This document shows positions 45,696 to 55,048 of a stretch of 64,000 bases of DNA, one piece after another. The notes below the pieces were generated by a model. It saw only the letters and a list, made by a program, of their open reading frames with translations, made no database searches and was not told the origin of the DNA. The stretch is from Crocosphaera watsonii WH 8501. GTDB lineage: Bacteria > Cyanobacteriota > Cyanobacteriia > Cyanobacteriales > Microcystaceae. Every line of letters starts with the position of its first letter. Position 1 is the stretch's first letter. Both the position numbers and the translations under genes were made by a program. The stretch lies in assembly GCF_000167195.1 (NCBI RefSeq), contig NZ_AADV02000003.1, positions 112,501-176,500 of the forward strand, in the 5' to 3' direction.

Positions 45696-47255
45696 ATGAA
45701 TCAGCCGCTAAAGAGTGAAAATCAACCACAACAATTAACCCCTAAAGGGGTTCGTAAAATTCGGACAATGATCGAAGGCTTAGATGAGATTACCCACGGT
45801 GGTTTACCCCTGGGAAGAACGACTTTAGCCAGTGGGACATCGGGAACAGGAAAGACCCTTTTGGCGGTACAATTTCTTTGTCATGGTATTAAGTATTTCG
45901 ATTATCCGGGGCTATTTGTTACTTTTGAAGAGTCTCCCCGTGATATTATTGAAAACGCCTATAGTTTTGGTTGGGACTTACAACAATTGATCGATGAAGG
46001 TCAATTATTTATTTTAGATGCTTCCCCCGATCCCGAAGGTCAAGAAGTGGTGGGAAGTTTTGATTTATCTGCTTTGATCGAACGCATACAATACGCTATT
46101 AATAAGTACAACGCTAAGTTAGTTTCCATCGATTCGGTTACTGCAGTCTTTCAACAATACGATGCAGCTTCTGTGGTGAGACGGGAGATTTTTCGCTTAG
46201 TTGCCCGTTTAAAACAGTTAGGGGTGACTTCTATTTTAACCACGGAAAGGGTGGACGAATATGGACAAATTGCCCGTTTTGGGGTCGAAGAATTTGTTTC
46301 TGATAATGTTATTATTGTTCGGAATGTTTTGGAAGGGGAACGTCGTCGCCGTACCATTGAAATTCTCAAATTACGGGGAACAACCCACATGAAAGGAGAA
46401 TATCCTTTTACTATTACCAATGACGGTATTAATATCTTCCCATTGGGGGCTATGAGATTGACACAAAGATCATCTAATGCGCGCAGTTCTTCTGGTGTTA
46501 AAACCCTAGATCAAATGTGTGGTGGCGGGTTCTTTAAAGACTCCATTATCCTCGCTACAGGGGCAACCGGAACGGGCAAAACCTTACTGGTTAGTAAATT
46601 CTTAGAAGAGGGTTGTCGTCAAGGAGAAAGGGCGATTTTATTCGCCTACGAAGAGTCTCGGGCCCAGTTATCTCGTAATGCTTTTTCTTGGGGTATTGAC
46701 TTTGAAGAAATGGAACAAAAAGGACTCTTAAAACTGTTATGTACCTATCCAGAATCTGCTGGTTTAGAAGACCATTTACAAATTATTAAATCAGAAATTT
46801 CTGAATTTAAACCTTCAAGAATTGCTATTGACTCTTTATCAGCATTAGCTAGGGGTGTTACTAATAATGCTTTCCGTCAATTTGTGATCGGAGTTACGGG
46901 GTATGCTAAACAGGAAGAAATTACGGGTTTCTTTACCAATACCACCGATCAATTTATGGGGGCCCATTCCATTACGGAATCTCATATTTCTACTATTACC
47001 GACACTATTTTAATGTTGCAATATGTAGAAATTCGGGGAGAAATGTCACGGGCCATTAATGTCTTTAAAATGAGGGGTTCATGGCACGATAAAGGTATCC
47101 GAGAATACATGATCAATCAAGATGGGCCTATTATCCAAGACTCCTTCCGAAATTACGAACGGATTATTAGTGGTTCTCCCAGTCGTATTAGTGTGGATGA
47201 AAAAACCGAATTATCTCGTATTGTTCGGGGTGTGAAAGATAAGACAGAGGAGTAA
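45696..47255 (+). CDS. kaiC: Circadian clock ATPase/kinase KaiC
   Basis: The 519-residue protein is the same length as KaiC of the model unicellular clock. CI has P-loop GTSGTGKTLLA and FEESPRDI; CII has GATGTGKTLLV and YEESRAQL. The phosphorylation pair Ser-Thr is in SHISTITDT near 431-432. The C-terminal A-loop and tail continue through SGSPSRISVDEKTELSRIVRG, which KaiA binds. All core clock residues appear intact, so this locus can probably oscillate. Confidence 0.97.
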   Translation: MNQPLKSENQPQQLTPKGVRKIRTMIEGLDEITHGGLPLGRTTLASGTSGTGKTLLAVQFLCHGIKYFDYPGLFVTFEESPRDIIENAYSFGWDLQQLIDEGQLFILDASPDPEGQEVVGSFDLSALIERIQYAINKYNAKLVSIDSVTAVFQQYDAASVVRREIFRLVARLKQLGVTSILTTERVDEYGQIARFGVEEFVSDNVIIVRNVLEGERRRRTIEILKLRGTTHMKGEYPFTITNDGINIFPLGAMRLTQRSSNARSSSGVKTLDQMCGGGFFKDSIILATGATGTGKTLLVSKFLEEGCRQGERAILFAYEESRAQLSRNAFSWGIDFEEMEQKGLLKLLCTYPESAGLEDHLQIIKSEISEFKPSRIAIDSLSALARGVTNNAFRQFVIGVTGYAKQEEITGFFTNTTDQFMGAHSITESHISTITDTILMLQYVEIRGEMSRAINVFKMRGSWHDKGIREYMINQDGPIIQDSFRNYERIISGSPSRISVDEKTELSRIVRGVKDKTEE

Positions 47256-47556
47256 TATCCAATAAAGTTCTAATACCTTCGTTTAAACAGATACCCTTAG
47301 AAATTAACAAGGAGATTTCAGCAATTAATAATGAATAATTAATAATTAATAATTACCCCTTCTTTAAAGAAGGGGATTGGCTAAGGGGAGAATCATACAG
47401 TAACAAAACAAATAATTCAAAACTATGAACGGATGAACAGATAACTCACATTTTAAGTTGATTTAGGCTTTAAGAGAAAAAATTTTCTCTGAGATGGTAA
47501 TTTTGAGGGCGGTTCTGGGAACAATAAGCACGTAAGCAGCCTATGATTACTGCCTT
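47256..47556. other. 301-bp gap between kaiC and pilB, with a palindromic terminator
   Basis: The gap holds a run of TAATAAT-type repeats, the hairpin at 47356-47375 and AT-rich DNA that presumably contains the pilB promoter. I see no ORF of note and no recognised operator. Confidence 0.45.
47356..47375 (+). terminator. 20-bp palindrome after kaiC
   Basis: CCCCTTCTTT/AAAGAAGGGG is perfect. It lies 100 bases after the kaiC stop; no strong T-run follows, so the role as terminator is inferred. Confidence 0.45.
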
Positions 47557-49590
47557 ATGTCATCTTTGTCTACCTCAAACTTAACCGCTTCCAAGCGCAA
47601 CCGAGCAGTTGCGCTACGTAATTATTTTTCACCCTTTGGCAACAAACTGATCGAGGCCGGATACGCCGGGCCAGATCAGATGAAACAGGCCCTTGTGGAA
47701 ACTCGTAAAACCGGTCGTCCCTTAACCGATGTGTTACAGGTGATGACTGGGGAACCCTTATCTCCAGATTTAATACGACAATATAAAAAACACCATTTAT
47801 TTGAACTAAAAATCCTCTATGGTGTAGACTCCATCGATCCCGAAGTCTCTCCTGTTGCGGATCTCCAGATGGCTGAATTAATTAATTCCTTAATCTCTTT
47901 TGATATTTGTCGTCGTCATAAAATCTTACCCTTATCTCGACACGAAGGAGATCCTCCTTCTGTTTTGGTGGCCATGGTTGACCCCGATAACCTTGCGGCA
48001 CAAGACGACTTGAACCGCATCTTGAGGGCGAGAAACCTAGACCTACGGCGTATGGTCATAACCCAAGAAGATTATGACAGCTTATTAGAACAGTATCATG
48101 AAATTCAACAGGAGCTTGATGTAGAGAAAGAACGCATCTCTAAAGAAGAAGCCCTCAATAAAATGGGGGATCTCACCGACATTGTGGGTAATCTCGATGC
48201 AAACATAAGTGAAGAAGAAGATGAGAGCCACGATGCCCTAGATGCTAACGATGCTGGTCAGGCACCGGTCATTAATTTAGTCAACAAAATCCTCGCTAAA
48301 GCCCTCCAGGAAGGCACTTCCGATATTCATGTTGAACCCCAAGAAGAAACCCTTGGCGTTCGTTTCCGTAAAGATGGGGTACTCCAACAGGCTTTTGATC
48401 CCCTACCACGTAAAGTCACTGCGGCGGTGGTAGCACGGTTCAAAATTATGGCGGATCTCGATATTGCTGAACGTCGTCTTCCTCAAGATGGTAAGATTCG
48501 ACGCATTTATCAAGGTCGAAAAGTGGATTTTCGGGTTAATACCTTACCCAGTCGTTACGGGGAAAAAGTTTGTTTACGGATCTTAGATAACTCTGCGACT
48601 CAGTTAGGGTTAGATAAACGAATTACTAACCAGGAAACCCTAGATATTGTCCGAGACTTGGCTAGTCGTCCCTTTGGCTTATTTTTGGTTACGGGGCCAA
48701 CCGGTTCGGGTAAATCTACCAGTTTATATTCAGTTTTAGCCGAAAGAAATAATCCTGGGGTAAATATTAGTACCGCCGAAGATCCCATCGAATACTCTTT
48801 ACCCGGCATTACCCAAGTTCAGGTTATTCGCGAAAAAGGGATGAACTTTGCCTCTATTTTACGGGCATTTATGCGACAAGATCCCGACGTTATTCTGGTG
48901 GGGGAAACTCGGGACGTAGAAACGGCAAAAACTGCGATCTAAGCAGCCTTAACCGGTCACTTAGTTTTAACCACCCTGCACACCAACGATGCCCCTGGGG
49001 CAGTTGCTCGTCTGGATGAAATGGGGGTTGAACCTTTTATGATTTCTGGGGCGTTATTAGGGGTACTGGCGCAACGGTTAATGCGTCGGGTGTGTAGTGA
49101 ATGTCGAGTGCCTTACAAACCAACCAAAGAAGAATTAGCCCGTTTTGGTTTATCTGCTTCTAATGATGAGGAAATGACCATCTATAAGGCTAATAAATTG
49201 ACCTCAGAGGAAATAGCCGAAGCCAAAGAAAATGGCTCTATCTGTCCAAAATGTGGGGGTAGTGGCTACAAGGGACGGGTTGGGGTTTATGAGGTAATGC
49301 GCAATACTGAACGCATTCAAAGCCTGATTAACGAAGGAGCCACCACCGATCGCCTCAAAGAAGCTGCCGTGGAAGAAGGGATGATCACCATCCTTGCCTA
49401 TAGTTTACAACTGGTCCAAGAAGGTTACACCACCCTTGAAGAAGTGGAACGGGTAACGTTTACGGATACGGGACTTGAGGCGGAATTAAAAGCAAAGCGC
49501 AAGAGTTCTCTGGAGTGCAAAACCTGTTCTGCGATACTCGAACCGGAGTGGATGGACTGTCCTTATTGTATGACTCCCAGATTTACTTAA
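47557..49590 (+). pseudogene. pilB: Type IV pilus assembly ATPase PilB, with in-frame stop codon
   Basis: The frame is continuous for 678 codons except for TAA at 48940-48942, where the family consensus TAKTAIEAALTGHLVLTTLHTNDAP predicts GAA. Before it are the N-terminal GspE domain, Walker A GPTGSGKST near 384 and Walker B (RQDPDVILVGETRDVETA). After it are the His box and the zinc motif CSECRVP ... CPKCGGSG. PilB powers pilus extension. Truncation at residue 461 removes the His box and zinc site. Both halves have normal codon use. Confidence 0.92.
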
Positions 49591-49653
49591 TTTCAACCCC
49601 GTCTTTAACAACGGAATCTTATAACCTAATTTAATTTTAAGGAGAAAAATGCT

Positions 49654-50760
49654 ATGGAAATGATGATTGAAGACTTGATGGAACAACTTGTGGAAATGGG
49701 GGGTTCTGATATGCACATTCAAGCTGGTGCGCCCATTTATTTTCGTGCTAGTGGTAAATTAGCCCCCATTGACGATGAACCTCTTTCTCCTCAAGAAAGT
49801 CAAAAGTTGATTTTCAGTATGCTCAATAATAGTCAAAGAAAAGAGTTAGAGCAAAACTGGGAATTGGATTGTTCTTATGGGGTTAAAGGGTTGGCACGTT
49901 TTCGGGTCAATGTTTATAAGGAACGGGGTTGTTATGCTGCTTGTTTACGGGCTTTATCTTCCAAAATTCCTAATTTTGAACAGTTAGGATTGCCCAATAT
50001 TGTACGAGAAATGGCTGAACGTCCACGGGGTATGGTGTTAGTAACTGGTCAAACGGGATCGGGTAAAACGACTACTTTGGCAGCGATTTTAGACTTAATT
50101 AATAGCACTAGACAAGAACATATTTTAACAGTGGAATATCCTATTGAGTATGTTTTTCCTAATGTTAAAAGTCTCTTTCATCAACGACAAAAAGGAGAAG
50201 ATACAAAGTCCTTTGCTAATGCCTTAAAAGCCTCGTTACGGGAAGATCCTGACATCATTCTGGTGGGGGAAATGCGGGACTGGGAAACCATTGGTTTAGC
50301 TATCACCGCAGCAGAAACGGGACACTTAGTTTTTGGGACTTTACATACTAATTCAGCCGCCGGTACTATTGACCGTATTGTTGATGTATTTCCAGCGAAT
50401 CAACAGGCACAAATTAGGGCGATGTTATCTAACTCTTTGATTGCAGTGTTTAGTCAATGTTTAGTTAAGAAACATAAACCCAAACCTGGAGAATTTGGTC
50501 GGGCAATGGCTCAAGAAATTATGATTGTTACCCCAGCGATCGCTAACCTGATGCGAGAAGGAAAGGCTGGTCAAGTTTATTCAGCTATTCAAACAGGAAT
50601 GAAACTGGGAATGCAAACCATGGAACAAGCTTTGGCTAGTTTAGTGGTTAGTGGTTCAGTTTCCTTTGAGGAGGCGGTTTCTAAAAGTGGTAAACCCGAT
50701 GAGTTACAACGCTTAATTGGTGGCGCAAACATGAGAGCAAAAACGAAATCTCGTCGTTAA
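49654..50760 (+). CDS. pilT: Type IV pilus retraction ATPase PilT
   Basis: The intact 368-residue protein has GGSDMHIQAGAP near 20, Walker A GQTGSGKTTTLAAI near 133, the Asp and His boxes, Walker B SLREDPDIILVGEMRD near 197 and the C-terminal MKLGMQTMEQALASLV. PilT depolymerises pili and powers twitching and DNA uptake. The preceding pilB and following pilC are interrupted, so without them PilT has no pilus to retract unless they are read through or mis-sequenced. Confidence 0.95.
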   Translation: MEMMIEDLMEQLVEMGGSDMHIQAGAPIYFRASGKLAPIDDEPLSPQESQKLIFSMLNNSQRKELEQNWELDCSYGVKGLARFRVNVYKERGCYAACLRALSSKIPNFEQLGLPNIVREMAERPRGMVLVTGQTGSGKTTTLAAILDLINSTRQEHILTVEYPIEYVFPNVKSLFHQRQKGEDTKSFANALKASLREDPDIILVGEMRDWETIGLAITAAETGHLVFGTLHTNSAAGTIDRIVDVFPANQQAQIRAMLSNSLIAVFSQCLVKKHKPKPGEFGRAMAQEIMIVTPAIANLMREGKAGQVYSAIQTGMKLGMQTMEQALASLVVSGSVSFEEAVSKSGKPDELQRLIGGANMRAKTKSRR

Positions 50761-50776
50761 TTAACATCTTTAAAGG

Positions 50777-50804
50777 CCCCATCGTTAAGTTAAGGACGGG
50801 GTTT
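50777..50804 (+). terminator. Hairpin after pilT
   Basis: CCCC-(ATC)... GAC-GGGG stem at 50777-50801, followed by TTTAAA, between pilT and pilC; partial terminator or attenuator. Confidence 0.4.
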
Positions 50805-50833
50805 AAATCACTGTTTATTATATATGAAAGAAA

Positions 50834-52047
50834 ATGCCTACTTATATAGTTCAAGTCAAGAACACAAAAGGAAAAGTCTCTAAAGAAAAAGTTGAAGCAA
50901 CCTCACCGGCTCAGTCCAGAGCAATGCTTAGACAGCAATATCCTGCTATTGGAAAAGTTAGTGAAGCAGGAATGCAATTTGATTTTTCAGGGATCGAAGG
51001 AGCTTTAAGTAAAGTTAGTGTTAAGGATAAAGCTGTCTTTTCCCGTCAATTTTCTGTAATGATTAATGCTGGGGTTGCTATTGTTCGTTGTTTGGGAGTT
51101 TTGTCCGATCAAGCTACCAATCCTAAAATGAAAAAGGCTTTATCAGCTATTAGTGCTGAGGTACAACAAGGGATTAGTTTATCTGATGCTTTAGACAAAC
51201 ATCCTGACTGTTTTGATCAACTGTATGTCAGCATGGTAGAAGCCGGAGAAATGGGGGGGGACTCGATGAAGTATTAAACCGTTTGGCTAAACTTCTCGAA
51301 GATATGGCCCGACTACAAAACCAAATTAAATCTGCTATGGCTTATCCGGTTACAGTGGGTATTTTAGCGGTAATTGTTTTCTTTGCTATGACCATCTTTT
51401 TAATCCCTGTTTTTGCAGGAATTTTTGAAAGTTTGGGGGCAGAATTACCTGCGTTAACCAAATTTATGCTTTATTTAAGTGGCATAATGAGAAGCTGGAA
51501 AATTCTTATTCCTATTGTGGGTTTTTCTGGTTTAGTTTTTGGTATTAAACAATACTATAAAACCCCTATTGGACGTTTACACATTGATAAATTTTTACTG
51601 AAAATGCCTCTGTTTGGTGACTTGAATGAAAAGTCTGCTGTGGCACGTTTTTGTCGGGTTTTTGGGAAGTTAACTCGTTCTGGTGTTCCTATTCTTACCT
51701 CTTTAGAAATTGTTTGTAACACGGTGGGAAATAAGGTGATTGCTAACGCAGTTGCTGGGGCCCAATCAGAAATTCAGCAGGGTGGAATGATGAGTTTAGC
51801 CCTACAAAATGCCAATGTTTTTCCTCAGTTAGCTATTCAAATGATTTGTATTGGCGAAGAAACAGGGGAACTGGATGCTATGATGATGAAAGTAGCTGAT
51901 TTTTACGAGGATGAAGTAGAACAAGCGGTGAAAGCTTTAACCAGTGTTATTGAACCTTTAATGATGGTTTTGATCGCTGGTATGGTAGGGGTTATCCTCT
52001 TATCTATGTATTTACCTATGTTCGCAATTTTCGACCAAGTGGTATAA
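50834..52047 (+). pseudogene. pilC: Type IV pilus inner-membrane platform protein PilC, frameshifted
   Basis: Together the pieces encode a full PilC of about 404 residues with the two repeated GspF domains: RQFSVMINAGVAIVRCLGVL near 75, and LTRSGVPILTSLEIV in the second half. The break is at 51252-51259, where a run of eight Gs shifts the frame after VEAGEMGG; nine (or six) Gs restore LDEVLNRLAKLLEDMARLQ. The whole span lacks one base of being a multiple of three. Membrane segments are intact in each piece. Confidence 0.9.
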
Positions 52048-52069
52048 AATATTTTTCAATGCTTCCCAC

Positions 52070-52111
52070 TAATAGAGACGTTTTTTCTAACGTCTCTATT
52101 ATATTTTTTGA
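52070..52111 (+). terminator. Strong rho-independent terminator after pilC
   Basis: A perfect 13-bp stem (TAATAGAGACGTT, 52070-52082, with 52089-52101), loop TTTTCT, and a T-rich tail TATTTTTTG. It closes the pil cluster 23 bases after pilC. Confidence 0.85.
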
Positions 52112-52135
52112 GTCTATTTTATTATTAATTTTCTT

Positions 52136-52717
52136 ATGTCGATTAAACCATCTCACTATGAACAACTTTTATGCGAATATAGCGATCGCTTAGGGGCTAT
52201 TTCCCTCTTAAAACAGCATCGTTCCTATTTAGAAATGCTCCCTAGTTTACGTCGTCCCGAAGAAAGTCTGATTACTCTTCCTCTGCCAGTGGTTAAAGTT
52301 CGTCAACCACAACCTTTAAGCGAAAGTCGTTTGGGTTCTCCCAATATTCAAGAAGCGATTCAGTTACCTTGTGATTTAGCTATTATTATGTGTGACCCAG
52401 AATGGAAAATTAAGTTAGGGTCAGATATTATTGTTTTTATTCATCGTCCTCACGAATATTTTTCCCATTTATTGGGGCGTTGGCGACAAACTCAAATTCA
52501 TTTAGATAAAGATTATGAATGGTTAATGCCCATGAAAGAAGCTCATATGTTGAGTGAAGGAGGAGAGAAAGTGTATCCTTTCTTTGTTGTCTTTGAACAT
52601 AGCTTGGAGAGAATCAAAAAAGGATTAAAAGGTGCTTGTTTACCCTATATTATTCAACAGTCTATTCCAGAAGAAAGCGAGAATATTTTAGAATCTATTT
52701 CAGAATCACAACTCTAG
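52136..52717 (+). CDS. Hypothetical protein, 193 residues
   Basis: An unrecognised soluble protein. The N terminus (MSIKPSHYEQLLCEY) is helical; a Pro-rich stretch (residues 50-75) separates it from a beta-rich part with LAIIMCDPEWKIKLGSDIIVFIHRPHEYFSHLLG. The C terminus is acidic. It lies after the pilC terminator and is presumably transcribed alone. No catalytic motif is evident. Confidence 0.65.
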   Translation: MSIKPSHYEQLLCEYSDRLGAISLLKQHRSYLEMLPSLRRPEESLITLPLPVVKVRQPQPLSESRLGSPNIQEAIQLPCDLAIIMCDPEWKIKLGSDIIVFIHRPHEYFSHLLGRWRQTQIHLDKDYEWLMPMKEAHMLSEGGEKVYPFFVVFEHSLERIKKGLKGACLPYIIQQSIPEESENILESISESQL

Positions 52718-52796
52718 TAATGTCGGTTCAATATTTAATAATATCTGGACAAGCATCTAATAAAATTAAATAATTATTAATAAAAATTATTTAATT

Positions 52797-54012
52797 TTAT
52801 CTCCCATTTTCTTCACTTTTACACAAATCTAAATTCCTATTTTCTTCTGTCATCCCACTAGAAGATTCTCTTAAAATTTCTGCAATGCGACGCGCTTCTA
52901 GACGATCAACTCTCAGAAAATTACCAAAACGTCCTTCTGTAATTAATCCTTGATCGAATGCTTCTATGGCTAAATGTTGATAGTGAATAGGGGTTAAATC
53001 ATTCCTTGATTCACGATCTTTCAGTCCTATTTCTTGTTGTGCTTTTCTCACTTTAAAACCCCTATTTTTTAAGCGTTTCCAAGTTCCTGATGGCATTAAT
53101 TTCATTTCTTCTAAACGATAAGTTAATGCTTGAACCGATACACCATAATAATGAGCTAAGGTTAATAAATTTGTTGGGGTAAACTTCCCATGAGTTTGAT
53201 ACATATCATTAAATTGTTTCAATAAACTACTGGTTGGCATTAGAAAATATTTAGGAAACGCCTCTGCTAACTGTTCACTAATGGGCATTCTTTGACATTG
53301 GTTCTCATAATCAATAACTGGTTTATATCGATGGGCTAAAAAGTGAAGATAACCATGTGCCAATGACCAAAGTTGTCGTTCTTTGGGATGATAAGCATTG
53401 ATAGCTAAACATCCCCCCCATTTGTTCGTTATAACTATACATTTCTGAACACTTAGATTTTGCTGGCATCACTAAATAAAAGATGCGTAATCCAACTTCT
53501 TGTTCTAAAATATCCCTTAATAGAGGAATGGGGCGATCGCCTAATCCTAACCGTTGTCTTTCTGTATTGGCAATACTTTCAGCAGCACTCTCTAACGGCA
53601 TATTTTCCAGATGATATTCTGGTGGATAATTTCGAGTAAGAGGAGCATCCATTATTTTCTCTAATTCGAGATAGTTTTGACACAAGTTTTCAAACTCTAA
53701 AATAACGGGTTTGATTTCTGTCTCGATGGTTTCACCACGACTATAAGCTTTACGAAACTGTACGTCAAACGATTCTGCAACGGGAGTCTCTTTGACAAAA
53801 TCACTGACATTCCGTCCATAAGCACGGGCGAGTTTTATCAATTCAGAGGACTTTAAACGACGTTCTCCCTTTTCAATAGCGACGATGGTAGTACGGGCAA
53901 CTTTAATGATTTTAGCTGCCTCTGCTTGGGTCATTCCGCACTGTTTTCGAGCTTGTTGGAGTCGTTCTCCCAATTGATTGAGATTGATTTTGTTAAGGAC
54001 ATTATTAGCCAT
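52797..54012 (-). pseudogene. XRE-family regulator with ImmA/IrrE-type domain, frameshifted
   Basis: The N-terminal piece (from MANNVLNK, 54012) has an XRE helix-turn-helix (MTQAEAAKIIKVARTTIVAIEKGER). A run of seven Gs (53403-53409, minus strand) shifts the frame after YNEQMGG; six would read GGCLAINAYHPKERQLWSLAHGYLHFLAHRYK into the second piece. The zinc motif is HGYLH, so the catalytic Glu of HExxH in ImmA/IrrE-type proteases is Gly. Such proteins act as repressors with metalloprotease domains in mobile elements and stress control. Confidence 0.82.
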
Positions 54013-54230
54013 TACAGTTTCCTCAACTTTGTTGCAAGATAACACAAGATTTTGATGTTACCACTTGATTGTTAACTTTCGGTAGGAGACTTGTTTTAAG
54101 TTGAGATTCTACAGTTTGCCATTCGTTGACATAAGTTGAATAAAATTGATAATGTCAGTCATAAGTTTTAATGATTGACTTAACGCTATTTTCTAAGAAA
54201 TGATTTCTAAATGACATCTTAAGATAATAA

Positions 54231-54289
54231 GGTGGGCAAGTAAGAAACTTATTTGCAAGGGATTATAATAGTTAAAAGACTTGCCCACC
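54231..54289. repeat. 59-bp hairpin element with GGTGGGCAAG / CTTGCCCACC ends
   Basis: Perfect 10-bp inverted ends (54231-54240 and 54280-54289). It resembles the elements at 4526 and 17819 in its GGTGGG end. The rest of the 54046-54346 gap is AT-rich with no ORF. Confidence 0.75.
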
Positions 54290-54376
54290 CTACGAAATTG
54301 GTTGCTACGAAATTGGTTGCTATAGTATCATATTTCTCTTAGGGTCTTGTTATTGTTTTCTAGAGAAGTTTTACCC

Positions 54377-54970
54377 ATGAAACGATTGTTATCTATGTTA
54401 TTGATGAGTGCTGTTATTACGGTTACTAATACAGCATTAAGCATTCCTCTATCACCCTCTTTGCTACCGTCTCAGCAAAACAAAGAAGAACAAATTACAC
54501 GAGAAATTCAAGTTGCTTTTCCTGATTTTGTGGTTGTTTCATTGAAGTCAGGAAATAGGGTTACAGGGAACTTTCTTGATTTGAATAACCTTAGTTTAAT
54601 TATTAGTTTTAAAGATTACGTTGCAGGTATTCCCTTAAGTGATATTCAATCGATTGAGTTTAAGGATCAAGTGTTGATTCCTGCTAATCAAAGCGTTATA
54701 TGTCAACAAAGCAATAATCAATGTCGTCGAGTTCCTTTGAGTCAGAATCAAGAACAAGAACCAACAATTATGGAGAGTATTCCTCTGGCTAGTTTGAGCT
54801 TATTTCGAGGTTCAAAAACTGCTTTATTAACGATTACTGAACCATTGCAATACGACGAAAACGAAAACCTCAATTATTTATCGAATAAGAATATTCATAT
54901 CATTAACTCTCTAGAAATAGACGAATCAGGAGAACTAATAACCCTAAGCTTTATTCCCAGTAAGCGTTAA
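54377..54970 (+). CDS. Secreted hypothetical protein
   Basis: Start at ATG 54377 (MKRLLSMLLMSAV), since the upstream TTG gives a charged pre-sequence. A signal peptide of about 25 residues (to LSIPLS) is followed by a soluble region rich in S, N and Q with an internal SLKSGNRVTGNFLDLNNLSL segment. A Cys pair (ICQQSNNQCRR) may form a disulphide. No family was recognised. It lies upstream of rqcH, 78 bases from its start. Confidence 0.65.
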   Translation: MKRLLSMLLMSAVITVTNTALSIPLSPSLLPSQQNKEEQITREIQVAFPDFVVVSLKSGNRVTGNFLDLNNLSLIISFKDYVAGIPLSDIQSIEFKDQVLIPANQSVICQQSNNQCRRVPLSQNQEQEPTIMESIPLASLSLFRGSKTALLTITEPLQYDENENLNYLSNKNIHIINSLEIDESGELITLSFIPSKR

Positions 54971-55048
54971 TCAAAACAAGAGAATGCTGCTTTTCATTTT
55001 AGCTAAAATTTGCGAAAATAGAAAAGTATCAGTTATCAATTAACTACC

